NCBI RefSeq assembly: GCF_003730115.1
Contig: NZ_RJVP01000002.1
Span: forward strand, 434,001-498,000
Length of the DNA stretch: 64,000 nucleotides
Source: Pseudomethylobacillus aquaticus
Lineage (GTDB): Bacteria; Pseudomonadota; Gammaproteobacteria; Burkholderiales; Methylophilaceae
Direction: 5' to 3'
The notes under the pieces are model-generated. The model saw nothing but the letters and a program-made list of their open reading frames with translations. It was not told where the DNA came from and ran no database searches. A program made the translations under genes and the position numbers. Positions 10,769-18,894 of this stretch are shown here, piece after piece (the first letter of the stretch is position 1; every line of letters begins with the position of its first letter).

Positions 10769-11293
10769 ATGCAGCTTGTAATGAAGGGATCGATACGACT
10801 CGTCTGGCCAGCATTGTTGCTGGCAGCCATTCCGGCACATGCCCAGGATTGTCCGGCTGCGCTACGCGCTGAAGCCCGTGATGCCAGCGGTGTGGTCTAC
10901 CAGTTCTGGCCTGTGCGGCTGGCGAACGAGGTGCAGGATCTGGTGATGGCCAGCCCCGCAGCGCCTGATCAGATCCGCCGTGTCACCTACGGCGGTAGCC
11001 GTGAGGCAGGCTGTCATTTCCAGGCGCTGGCCATGGCGCATGGTGGTGACTGGGGCTGGCATCTGGCCTGGTCCAGCGCCCGTGGCGTGTTCTATGCCCG
11101 CATGGACGGTGCCGCCTGGGTGTCTTCTCCGCCCAAGCGCTTCAGCCGGAACAGCGCAAAACAGATCGAGTTCAGTCTGGACGGGCCTTTGCAGTTGCGC
11201 TGGCAGGAGGAGGGCGCGGCAGAGACGCGCAGCGTCAGCTCGGAGGACGAAGGCCGCAACTGGAGCGAACCGCTCGCGCTGCCCGGCAACTGA
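10769..11293 (+). CDS. Secreted protein with a single Asp-box (BNR-like) motif
   Basis: 174 residues with a clear signal peptide (hydrophobic WPALLLAAIPAHA, cleavage before QDCP). Near the C-terminus SEDEGRNW matches the Asp-box pattern S-x-D-x-G-x-x-W found in sialidase-type beta-propellers. An aromatic-rich stretch precedes it. Two Cys (QDCPA and AGCHF) could form a disulfide. At this length it holds at most two propeller blades, so it is not an active sialidase. A GGAG ribosome-binding site lies a few bases before ATG 10769. It is divergent from the DUF2946/TonB cluster (64-base gap), which hints at shared regulation. Function unknown. Confidence 0.65.
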   Translation: MQLVMKGSIRLVWPALLLAAIPAHAQDCPAALRAEARDASGVVYQFWPVRLANEVQDLVMASPAAPDQIRRVTYGGSREAGCHFQALAMAHGGDWGWHLAWSSARGVFYARMDGAAWVSSPPKRFSRNSAKQIEFSLDGPLQLRWQEEGAAETRSVSSEDEGRNWSEPLALPGN

Positions 11294-11360
11294 GGGTGCT
11301 GTATGGCTGCCGCGCGCGTTGCATGACTGTAAGCGCGCTGTATGACAAGCGCTATCGGCA

Positions 11361-11389
11361 GTTGAAATCGTCCCGCTTTACCCCATCTA
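11361..11389 (+). promoter_or_regulatory. Sigma-32 (heat-shock) promoter of clpB
   Basis: GTTGAA at 11361-11366 and CCCCATCTA at 11381-11389 are separated by 14 bases. This matches the RpoH consensus CTTGAA / CCCCATnTa closely, 30 bases upstream of the clpB start. Confidence 0.88.
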
Positions 11390-11418
11390 GTGACTAACTT
11401 GAATGGATGGAGGCAAGC

Positions 11419-14013
11419 ATGCGCTTCGACAAACTGACAACCAAATTCCAACAGGCCCTGAGCGACGCCCAGAGCCTGGCCGTCGGTAACGACAATCCCA
11501 ATATCGAGGCCGCGCACCTGCTGGCGGCCTTGCTCAATCAGGACGATGGCAGCACCGCGTCCCTGCTGTCGCGCGCGGGCGCCAATCCGGCGGCGCTCAA
11601 GACGGCAGTGCAGCAACAGCTTAATGATCTACCCAAGATGAGCAGCAACGCAGGTGAGCAATCACTGTCGCGTGAACTCAACAGCCTGCTCAACCTGACC
11701 GACAAACTGGCGCAGAAAAGCGGCGACGCCTTCATCGCCAGTGAATGGTTCCTGCTGGCACTGGCTGATGACAAAGGCGCCATCGGGCGTCTGCTCAAAC
11801 AGCATGGCGTGAATAAAACGGCGCTGGAGCAGGCTATACAAGCCGTGCGTGGTGGCAGCAGTGTGGATAGCCAGGAAGCCGAGGGCAGCCGCGAGGCGCT
11901 CAAGAAATACACCCTGGACCTCACCGAACGTGCCCGTGCGGGCAAGCTCGACCCGGTGATCGGCCGTGACGACGAGATCCGCCGTGCCATCCAGGTACTG
12001 CAGCGTCGCACCAAGAACAATCCGGTGCTGATCGGCGAACCCGGTGTGGGCAAGACCGCCATCGTGGAAGGGCTGGCGCAGCGTATCGTCAACGGTGAAG
12101 TGCCGGAATCACTCAAGAACAAGCGCGTGCTGTCGCTGGACATGGCCTCCCTGCTGGCCGGTGCCAAATACCGCGGCGAATTCGAGGAACGGCTCAAGTC
12201 CGTGCTCAAGGAGCTGGCGCTGGATGAAGGCCAGACCATCGTGTTCATCGACGAGCTGCACACCATGGTGGGGGCGGGCAAGGCTGAAGGGGCGATGGAC
12301 GCAGGCAATATGCTGAAGCCCGCGCTGGCGCGCGGCGAGCTGCACTGTGTGGGCGCCACCACCCTGGACGAATACCGTCAATACATCGAGAAGGATGCCG
12401 CACTGGAACGCCGTTTCCAGAAGGTGCTGGTGGATGAGCCTAGCGTGGAAGCCACCATCGCCATCCTGCGCGGCCTGCAGGAAAAGTACGAACTGCACCA
12501 TGGCGTGGACATCACCGACCCGGCCATCGTGGCGGCGGCCGAGTTGTCGCACCGCTACATCACCGACCGCTTCCTGCCGGACAAGGCCATCGACCTCATC
12601 GATGAAGCGGCTTCGCGCATCAAGATGGAGATCGACTCCAAACCGGAAGTGATGGACAAGCTGGACCGCCGTTTGATCCAGCTCAAGATCGAACGCGAAG
12701 CGGTGCGCCGCGAGAAGGATGAAGCCTCGCAGAAGCGCTTTGACCTGATCGAGGAGGAGATCACCCGCCTGGGCAAGGAATACGCCGATCTGGAGGAGAT
12801 CTGGAAGGCCGAAAAAGCTCAAGTGCAAGGCTCGGCACACATCAAGGAAGCGATCGATCGCCTCAAGGCGCAGATGGCCGAGCTGCAGCGCACCGGGCAA
12901 TATGACAAGCTGGCGGAGATCCAGTACGGCAAACTGCCGCAACTGGAGGCGCAGCTCAAACAGGCCGAGGCGCATCAGGGCGATACGCAACAATACAAAC
13001 TGCTGCGTACCCAGGTCGGCGCGGAAGAGATCGCAGAAGTGGTGTCGCGTGCCACTGGCATCCCGGTCTCCAAGATGATGACCGGTGAGCGCGAGAAGCT
13101 GCTGCACATGGAAGACAAGCTGCACCAGCGTGTGGTCGGGCAGGATGAAGCGGTGCGCCTGGTGTCGGACGCGATCCGTCGCTCACGCTCCGGTTTGAGC
13201 GACCCCAACCGTCCCTACGGTTCTTTCCTGTTCCTGGGGCCTACCGGCGTGGGCAAGACCGAGCTCACCAAAGCGCTGGCTGGCTTTTTGTTCGATTCGG
13301 AAGAGCATCTGATCCGCATCGACATGAGCGAATACATGGAAAAGCACTCGGTTTCGCGCATGATAGGCGCGCCACCGGGCTATGTCGGCTATGAAGAAGG
13401 TGGCGCACTGACCGAAGCGGTGCGTCGCAAGCCTTATTCGGTGATCCTGCTCGATGAAGTGGAGAAAGCCCATCCGGACGTGTTCAATGTGTTGCTGCAA
13501 GTGCTGGACGATGGCCGCCTGACCGATGGTCAGGGGCGTACGGTGGATTTCAAGAATACCGTCATCATCATGACCTCCAATCTGGGCTCGCAGATGATAC
13601 AGAACATGACTGGCGATGATTATCAGGTGATCAAGCTGGCCGTGATGGGCGAGGTGAAAGCCAATTTCCGTCCCGAATTCGTCAACCGTATCGATGAGGT
13701 GGTGGTGTTCCATAGCCTGGGTGAAGCGCAGGTGAAATCCATCGCGCATATTCAGTTGCAAGGCCTGGCCAAACGCCTGGCAGCACTGGACATGCAGCTG
13801 GATATCAGCGATGCTGCACTGGCCGAGATCGCCAATGCCGGGTTCGACCCGATCTATGGAGCGCGCCCGCTCAAACGGGCGATCCAGTCCGAGATCGAAA
13901 ACCCGTTGGCAAAAGAGATCCTCAACGGGAATTTTTCGGCCAAGGACACGGTCAGAATCGACATCAGGTCAGGTCGTATGACCTTTGAAAAGAAGCCGAC
14001 ACCAGCAGCCTGA
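11419..14013 (+). CDS. clpB: ATP-dependent disaggregase chaperone ClpB
   Basis: 864 residues from ATG 11419, preferred to the upstream ATG 11407 because TGGAGG lies 5 bases before it and the product begins MRFDKLT as in ClpB. Order: N-terminal Clp repeats (1-150); first AAA+ domain with Walker A GEPGVGKT (about 205-212) and Walker B FIDELH; coiled-coil middle domain (about 400-530) typical of ClpB and absent from ClpA; second AAA+ domain with GPTGVGKT (about 607-614) and LLDEVEKAH; small C-terminal domain. With DnaK it resolubilises heat-aggregated proteins in the cytosol. The heat-shock promoter upstream fits. Confidence 0.98.
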   Translation: MRFDKLTTKFQQALSDAQSLAVGNDNPNIEAAHLLAALLNQDDGSTASLLSRAGANPAALKTAVQQQLNDLPKMSSNAGEQSLSRELNSLLNLTDKLAQKSGDAFIASEWFLLALADDKGAIGRLLKQHGVNKTALEQAIQAVRGGSSVDSQEAEGSREALKKYTLDLTERARAGKLDPVIGRDDEIRRAIQVLQRRTKNNPVLIGEPGVGKTAIVEGLAQRIVNGEVPESLKNKRVLSLDMASLLAGAKYRGEFEERLKSVLKELALDEGQTIVFIDELHTMVGAGKAEGAMDAGNMLKPALARGELHCVGATTLDEYRQYIEKDAALERRFQKVLVDEPSVEATIAILRGLQEKYELHHGVDITDPAIVAAAELSHRYITDRFLPDKAIDLIDEAASRIKMEIDSKPEVMDKLDRRLIQLKIEREAVRREKDEASQKRFDLIEEEITRLGKEYADLEEIWKAEKAQVQGSAHIKEAIDRLKAQMAELQRTGQYDKLAEIQYGKLPQLEAQLKQAEAHQGDTQQYKLLRTQVGAEEIAEVVSRATGIPVSKMMTGEREKLLHMEDKLHQRVVGQDEAVRLVSDAIRRSRSGLSDPNRPYGSFLFLGPTGVGKTELTKALAGFLFDSEEHLIRIDMSEYMEKHSVSRMIGAPPGYVGYEEGGALTEAVRRKPYSVILLDEVEKAHPDVFNVLLQVLDDGRLTDGQGRTVDFKNTVIIMTSNLGSQMIQNMTGDDYQVIKLAVMGEVKANFRPEFVNRIDEVVVFHSLGEAQVKSIAHIQLQGLAKRLAALDMQLDISDAALAEIANAGFDPIYGARPLKRAIQSEIENPLAKEILNGNFSAKDTVRIDIRSGRMTFEKKPTPAA

Positions 14014-14057
14014 ACGCTGGCGTCCATCCATCGGGCGTTGTCCCATCGGGAGTTGTC

Positions 14058-14591
14058 ATGGTCAAGATGCAGATGATGTTGCTCGCAGTGGCGCTGTTGC
14101 CGCTGCTCTTAACGGGCTGCGCGACAACGTCGCAGCCTAACCAGATCGCGCGTATCTCACCGGAGGAGCTGGAGCGCATCATCCCCAAGGCCATGCCCAA
14201 CCTGCCGGTGGACGAGATCGTTACTTTGTCCAAGCAAGGCGTGGCAGCAGACGAGATCATCGCCAGGATCAAGGCCACGGGTTCGTATTACAACCTGACG
14301 CCGACCGACACCATCAGTCTGAGTCAGAAAGGCGTGTCGGCCAAGGTGCTGGATTACATGCACAGCTCGCGCGAGCAATCCATGCGAGACAGCTTTGCCG
14401 ATGAGATCAACAAGCGCGAAGAGCAGAAGCGTCAGGCCGAGAAGCGCTTGCGCTGGCAATACCAGTCACGCCCCTATTACTACGACCCGTTCTGGGATTT
14501 TGGCTATCCACGTTACGGTTTTGGTCGTCCTTATTCCGGATTCGGCTTTTATTCCGGCCCCTGGTACCACCGCGGCTTTGGCCGCTGGTAG
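14058..14591 (+). CDS. Putative lipoprotein with C-terminal Tyr/Phe/Gly-rich tail
   Basis: 177 residues. A signal peptide ends in lipobox LLTGC (Cys about residue 21), so it is probably lipid-anchored. The middle contains two similar helical segments (VDEIVTLSKQGVAADEIIARIK and a following LSQKGVSAKVLDYM region), then a charged helix rich in Glu/Lys/Arg, and a tail full of Tyr, Phe, Gly, Pro and Trp. Conserved in betaproteobacteria as far as I recall, without known function. It follows clpB by 44 bases but with its own ribosome-binding site. Confidence 0.7.
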   Translation: MVKMQMMLLAVALLPLLLTGCATTSQPNQIARISPEELERIIPKAMPNLPVDEIVTLSKQGVAADEIIARIKATGSYYNLTPTDTISLSQKGVSAKVLDYMHSSREQSMRDSFADEINKREEQKRQAEKRLRWQYQSRPYYYDPFWDFGYPRYGFGRPYSGFGFYSGPWYHRGFGRW

Positions 14592-14635
14592 TTCTGCAAT
14601 TACAATGCGGTAGAACTTAATCTGGGTGAACCCGC

Positions 14636-15055
14636 ATGCGTCAACTTCAAGATCAGATCAGCGTCCCCACCCGGGGACGCCGTCTTTATGACATCACACC
14701 GCAAGTCCTCAACTGGGCCAGCCAAAGCGGGTTGAACAACGGCCTGCTGACGCTGTACATCCAGCACACCTCGGCCAGCCTGCTCATCAACGAAAATTAC
14801 GACAGCGATGTGCTGGTGGACATGGAGGCCTTCTTTGCGCGCCTGGTGCCGGATGGCGACCCTCTGTTCATCCACACGGTGGAAGGCCCGGATGACATGC
14901 CCGCGCATGTGCGTTCGGCGCTTACGCAGACCAGCATCTCCATTCCGTTCCTGAATGGCAAGGTGGCGCTCGGGCAGTGGCAAGGCATCTTCCTGTATGA
15001 ACATCGCACCATGAGCAATCAGCGTCGCGTGCTGCTCACCCTGATCGGCGAGTGA
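14636..15055 (+). CDS. YjbQ/UPF0047 family protein (secondary thiamine-phosphate synthase type)
   Basis: 139 residues, the full length of the UPF0047/YjbQ family. Signature segments are QHTSASLLINEN (residues about 42-53) and the C-terminal WQGIFLYEHR region with conserved acidic and His residues that line the active pocket. E. coli YjbQ shows weak thiamine-phosphate synthase activity, but the physiological role is unsettled. The iron-type alcohol dehydrogenase gene starts 7 bases later, so they may share a transcript. Confidence 0.9.
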   Translation: MRQLQDQISVPTRGRRLYDITPQVLNWASQSGLNNGLLTLYIQHTSASLLINENYDSDVLVDMEAFFARLVPDGDPLFIHTVEGPDDMPAHVRSALTQTSISIPFLNGKVALGQWQGIFLYEHRTMSNQRRVLLTLIGE

Positions 15056-15062
15056 TGCCGGC

Positions 15063-16313
15063 ATGACCCAGATCCCGGCGTTCAGCTTCGGCCATGTGCC
15101 TAGCATCGTGTTTGGTGCGGGCACGCGCGCGCAGTTGCCAACACTGGCAGCGCGTTACGGCAACACTGTGCTGCTGGTCACGGGCAAGCAGGCCTTGCAG
15201 CGTACCCCGGCCTGGCCGGAACTGCTGACTGGTTTGCAGGCGGCCGGTCTGCAATGGCGGCATGTGACCATCGATGGCGAACCGTCGCCGTCCCGCATGG
15301 ATGCCTTGAGCAGCCAGCATCGCGAGGCGGGCATCGACGTGGTGCTCGCCATCGGCGGGGGCAGTGTGCTGGATGCCGGCAAAGCCCTGGCAGGTTTGCT
15401 GCGCGTGCCGAACAGCGTGATGGATTTTCTTGAAGGTGTGGGGCCGGAGTTGCCCTACCCTGGCCCGGCAGTGCCGCTGATCGCCGTGCCCACCACGGCA
15501 GGTACCGGTTCGGAAGCCACCAAGAACGCCGTGCTGTCCCAGCAGGGCGAGGGTGGTTTCAAAAAGTCATTCCGGCACGATACGCTGGTGCCTGCTTATG
15601 CAGTGGTCGACCCGGACCTGCTGGCCAGCTGCCCGCAGGCGCTGATCGCCGCCAATGGCATGGATGCCCTGACCCAGCTACTGGAATCCTATGTGTCCAC
15701 ACGTGCCAACCCGATCACCGATGCCCTGGCCATGTCTGGCTTGCGCGCGGTACGCGACAGCCTGATCGGTTGGTATCAAGGTGCTAGCAATCAGGGTGCT
15801 AGCGATCCGGATGCTGGCGATCAGGCACAGCATCGCGCCAACATGGCCTATGCCGCCATGTTGTCCGGCATCACGCTGGCGCAGGTCGGCCTGGGCTCGG
15901 TGCACGGACTGGCGGCGCCACTGGGGGCGTTCTTCCCCATGCCGCATGGCGTGGTGTGCGGCACGCTGGTGGCCGCCTGTACGCGTGCCAATATCCGGCT
16001 GTTGCAGGCTCAGCAGGGTGCCCATGCTGCGGAGGCGGCGACACCGTCTCACAGTGCTTTGTGGCGCTATGCGCATGCAGGCAAGGTGCTGGTCAACGAC
16101 ATGCGCCTCACCGAGCAGCAAGGCCTGGAGGCACTGTGCGCGACACTGGAGGCGTGGACCACTGCCATGCAGTTGCCAGGCTTGTCTGCCTTTGGCATGA
16201 GCGCAGCGGATATCCCGCGTGTGGTCGCCAATTGCCGTGGCAGCAGCATGAAGACCAACCCCATCGTGCTCGGGGATGACGAGGTCGCGGCTATTCTGCA
16301 TGAACGCCTCTAG
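15063..16313 (+). CDS. Iron-containing (group III) alcohol dehydrogenase
   Basis: 416 residues. The NAD-binding half holds GGGSVLDAGKALAG and TTAGTGSEATKNAV. The metal-binding half holds GMDALTQ and the paired His motif in VHGLAAPLGAFFPMPHG. In classical members such as FucO the metal ligands are Asp and His in DALTH plus two His; here the first His position is Gln (DALTQ), as in some other subfamilies. A hydrophilic insertion encoded by three imperfect 15-bp repeats lies at 15780-15824. Substrate (alcohol or aldehyde) cannot be told from sequence. Follows yjbQ by 7 bases. Confidence 0.88.
   Translation: MTQIPAFSFGHVPSIVFGAGTRAQLPTLAARYGNTVLLVTGKQALQRTPAWPELLTGLQAAGLQWRHVTIDGEPSPSRMDALSSQHREAGIDVVLAIGGGSVLDAGKALAGLLRVPNSVMDFLEGVGPELPYPGPAVPLIAVPTTAGTGSEATKNAVLSQQGEGGFKKSFRHDTLVPAYAVVDPDLLASCPQALIAANGMDALTQLLESYVSTRANPITDALAMSGLRAVRDSLIGWYQGASNQGASDPDAGDQAQHRANMAYAAMLSGITLAQVGLGSVHGLAAPLGAFFPMPHGVVCGTLVAACTRANIRLLQAQQGAHAAEAATPSHSALWRYAHAGKVLVNDMRLTEQQGLEALCATLEAWTTAMQLPGLSAFGMSAADIPRVVANCRGSSMKTNPIVLGDDEVAAILHERL
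15780..15824 (+). repeat. Three imperfect 15-bp tandem repeats inside the alcohol dehydrogenase gene
   Basis: Units at 15780-15794, 15795-15809 and 15810-15824 share the pattern G(G/A)TGCT(A/G)GC(A/G)ATC and encode GASNQ, GASDP, DAGDQ. The unit length keeps the reading frame. The repeats lie in a surface-type hydrophilic stretch. Confidence 0.75.
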
Positions 16314-16363
16314 GCCGGGCTGCCAGGCCTGATGCCGTCATGATGTCGGCGATGTTCATCTGA

Positions 16364-16397
16364 TTGTCATCGTTTTGTCATGCTGGCTGCCAACAAT
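16364..16397 (+). promoter_or_regulatory. Pho box and -10 element of the glycosyltransferase gene
   Basis: TTGTCAT at 16364-16370 and TTGTCAT at 16375-16381 are direct repeats separated by 4 bases (11-base period), matching the PhoB consensus CTGTCAT-N4-CTGTCAT in 6 of 7 positions each. A weaker third unit (TGTTCAT, 16353-16359) sits one period upstream. AACAAT at 16392-16397 lies 10 bases after the box, the -10 spacing of E. coli pho promoters. Confidence 0.75.
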
Positions 16398-16403
16398 GCC
16401 AGC

Positions 16404-17627
16404 ATGAACCAACTCCATGATGTCTCAGCGTTTTCCTCAGTAACTGCTTCCGCGTCAGCGCCTGCGCTGGTACTGGTCACCGAAACCTGGCCACCCGAGA
16501 TCAACGGCGTGGCCATGACCTTGTCACGCCTGATGCAAGGCATGCTGCAGCGTGGCTGGCGTGTGCAACTGGTACGGCCGCGTCAGCGCAGTGACCGTGA
16601 TGCGGGCGCTGCCCCGTTAGCGGTGAATCAAGGTATCGAGCAGATATTGGTGCCCGGCCTGCCCATCCCCGGTTACGGCAGTTTGCGTTTTGGCATGCCC
16701 ATGTATGAAAAGCTGCGCCATGCCTGGAAGTATCAGCGTCCGCAGGTGGTGCATATCGCCACCGAAGGTCCGCTGGGCTGGGCCGCGCTCAAGGCGGCCC
16801 GCAGTCTGGATATCCCGGTCACCAGCAGTTTCCACACCAATTTCCATCGCTATTGCAGTTATTACCGCATGGACTGGCTGCGTGGGCTGGTGACCCGCCA
16901 TCTGCGCGAGTTCCATAACCAGTGCGCCTTGACCATGGTGCCCAACGCCACGCTGGCTGCTTTGTTGCAGCAGGAGCAGTACCAGAATGTGGTGGTGCTG
17001 GGACGTGGCGTGGATGTCAGCCTGTTCTCGCCTGCACGCCGTTCCGCGGCCTTGCGTCAGCAATGGGGGCTTGCGGAGCAGGATCTGGCGGTGATCTATG
17101 TCGGGCGCATGGCGGCCGAGAAGAGTCTGGATGTGGTGGTACGTGCTTTCGAGGCCATCGAACGCAGGCAACCCAAGGCGCGCATGATCTGGGTCGGTGA
17201 CGGCCCCGAGCTGAAGCGGCTGCGCAAACGCTACCCGCACCATGTGTTCTGTGGTTCGCAACTGGGTGAGGCGCTGGCCACGCACTACGCTTCAGCGGAT
17301 CTGTTCCTGTTCGCCAGCATGACCGAAACCTTCGGCAATGTGGTCACGGAAGCCATGGCCAGTGGTCTGGCGGTGGTGGCTTACGACTATGCTGCGCCGG
17401 CCATGGTGATCCATTCTGGTCAGAATGGTTGTCTGGTGCCGTTCGGCGATGCTGTTGGCTTCGTGGAAACGGCACAGATGCTGGCGGCGGATGCGGCGCT
17501 ACAGCAGCGTTTCAGCTTATCTGCTCCGGCCTCTTTGCAGCAGCATGCCTGGGCTGAAGTGTGTGATTTGTTCGACCGCTATCTGCACGAGGCGGTGGAG
17601 CAGCCGTTGGCGCTGACCGCCATCTGA
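16404..17627 (+). CDS. Glycosyltransferase family 4 (GT-B fold), phosphate-starvation regulated by inference
   Basis: 407 residues from ATG 16404. An ATG at 16380 gives a longer frame but overlaps the Pho box and would precede the predicted transcription start. N-terminal acceptor domain begins LVTETWPPEINGVAMTLSRL; the C-terminal donor domain has GRMAAEKSLD and the E-x7-E motif in ETFGNVVTEAMASG. Close in style to bacterial alpha-mannosyl- and glucosyltransferases acting on diacylglycerol or sugar lipids at the inner membrane. A PhoB site suggests a role in replacing phospholipids by glycolipids during phosphate limitation, but the substrate is not shown by sequence. Confidence 0.88.
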   Translation: MNQLHDVSAFSSVTASASAPALVLVTETWPPEINGVAMTLSRLMQGMLQRGWRVQLVRPRQRSDRDAGAAPLAVNQGIEQILVPGLPIPGYGSLRFGMPMYEKLRHAWKYQRPQVVHIATEGPLGWAALKAARSLDIPVTSSFHTNFHRYCSYYRMDWLRGLVTRHLREFHNQCALTMVPNATLAALLQQEQYQNVVVLGRGVDVSLFSPARRSAALRQQWGLAEQDLAVIYVGRMAAEKSLDVVVRAFEAIERRQPKARMIWVGDGPELKRLRKRYPHHVFCGSQLGEALATHYASADLFLFASMTETFGNVVTEAMASGLAVVAYDYAAPAMVIHSGQNGCLVPFGDAVGFVETAQMLAADAALQQRFSLSAPASLQQHAWAEVCDLFDRYLHEAVEQPLALTAI

Positions 17628-17636
17628 CCAGCGCAG

Positions 17637-18890
17637 CTACCTGACGCTGCTCCAGCTCATCGGGTCCAGTGGCTGGCTGCGGTGACGCAGTTCGTAATAC
17701 AGGCCGTTGCTTTCATTGCCGCCGCTGTTGCCTACCGCCGCCACCGTGTCGCCGCCTTTGACTTCGTCACCCACCTGGCGTAGCAGGCTCTGATTGTTGC
17801 CGTATAGGCTCATGTAGCCGTCGCCATGATCCACGATCAGCAGGTTGCCAAAACCGCGTAACCAGTCCGCAAACACCACCTGACCCTTGGCGACCGCTTT
17901 CACTTCGCTGCCCTCGGCAGAGCGGATGAAAATGCCCTTCCAGGACACGCCGCTATCGGCCCGCGCCGCACCGAAGCGGTTGCTGACCTCGCCGCGTACC
18001 GGCAGATTCAGCTTGCCGCGCAGCGAGGAGAACTGGCTGCCATCGTAACGGCTGCTGGGCAAGGCTTCATTCCTGGCGATGGTGGTGGGCTTGGTGCCGC
18101 CTGTGCTGGTGTTCTGCGACTGGCGTTTGGCGGGCTTGGGCGCGGCAGCCCGGGCCAGTTTCTCGATCAACTTGGTCAGGCGTGACTGGTCGCGTTTGAG
18201 TTTGTCGATCTCGCCGCGCTGGGCCTGCATCTGACCGGCGATGCTGGCCAGTACCTTGCTGCGTTCACGTTTCTGTTGCTGCAGGGCCTGGCGTTCGCGC
18301 TCCTTGGCCTCTTGCAATGCAGCAATCTCGGCCGCTGCTGCTGCCGCTTCCGCATTGAGCTGGTCCAGCGTATCCAGGTTGTTGCGCATGGCGCTGATCA
18401 GGTCGGCGCGGGCACGTGCCGCCAGTGAGGCGTAATGCAGGTCGCGCGCGATGACACTGATATCCTGTTGTTGCAGCAGGATCTGCGCATGGTTGGGCTG
18501 GCCCTGCACATACTGGCGGTAAAGCTGCAGGCCCAGCAGGCGCTGCTGGCGTTGTACCTGTTTTTCCACGCTGCTTCGGTCCAGCTTCAGTTTGCCCAGC
18601 ATGGCGCGCTGTTGCTGACTGTTCTGCTGGATCTCGTAGAGCTTGCGATTGGCCAGGCTGATGGCCTGCTCACTTTCCTTCAGGGCGTCGCTGGCATCCT
18701 TGTGTGCCTCTTTGGATTCATCCAGTTCTTCGCGCAACGCGGCGATGCGGGCCTGCAGTTCCGACAGCTCCTGCTTGGGACGCTCGGTTTTTGGATCGGC
18801 CTGCGCCTCGCTGCAGAGGATGGCGGCCAGTAACAAGGCTGGCAGCAGGGCCGCTCGCAAGGGGCTGGGCGCGTGCCGGTCTAGCCGCAT
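17637..18890 (-). CDS. EnvC-like murein hydrolase activator (coiled coil plus degenerate LytM/M23 domain)
   Basis: 417 residues: signal peptide (LLPALLLAAILCSEAQA), long coiled coil (about residues 33-255, Glu/Gln/Leu heptads), linker, and C-terminal LytM domain (about 290-417). Active M23 peptidases carry HxxxD and HxH zinc ligands. Here the first site reads SWKGIFI and the second LYYELRH, so zinc ligands are missing, as in EnvC, which activates AmiA/AmiB amidases at the division septum from the periplasm. It follows gpmI by 4 bases on the same strand, the arrangement also known for gpmI-envC in enterics. Confidence 0.9.
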   Translation of the reverse strand: MRLDRHAPSPLRAALLPALLLAAILCSEAQADPKTERPKQELSELQARIAALREELDESKEAHKDASDALKESEQAISLANRKLYEIQQNSQQQRAMLGKLKLDRSSVEKQVQRQQRLLGLQLYRQYVQGQPNHAQILLQQQDISVIARDLHYASLAARARADLISAMRNNLDTLDQLNAEAAAAAAEIAALQEAKERERQALQQQKRERSKVLASIAGQMQAQRGEIDKLKRDQSRLTKLIEKLARAAAPKPAKRQSQNTSTGGTKPTTIARNEALPSSRYDGSQFSSLRGKLNLPVRGEVSNRFGAARADSGVSWKGIFIRSAEGSEVKAVAKGQVVFADWLRGFGNLLIVDHGDGYMSLYGNNQSLLRQVGDEVKGGDTVAAVGNSGGNESNGLYYELRHRSQPLDPMSWSSVR

Positions 18891-18894
18891 GCGA

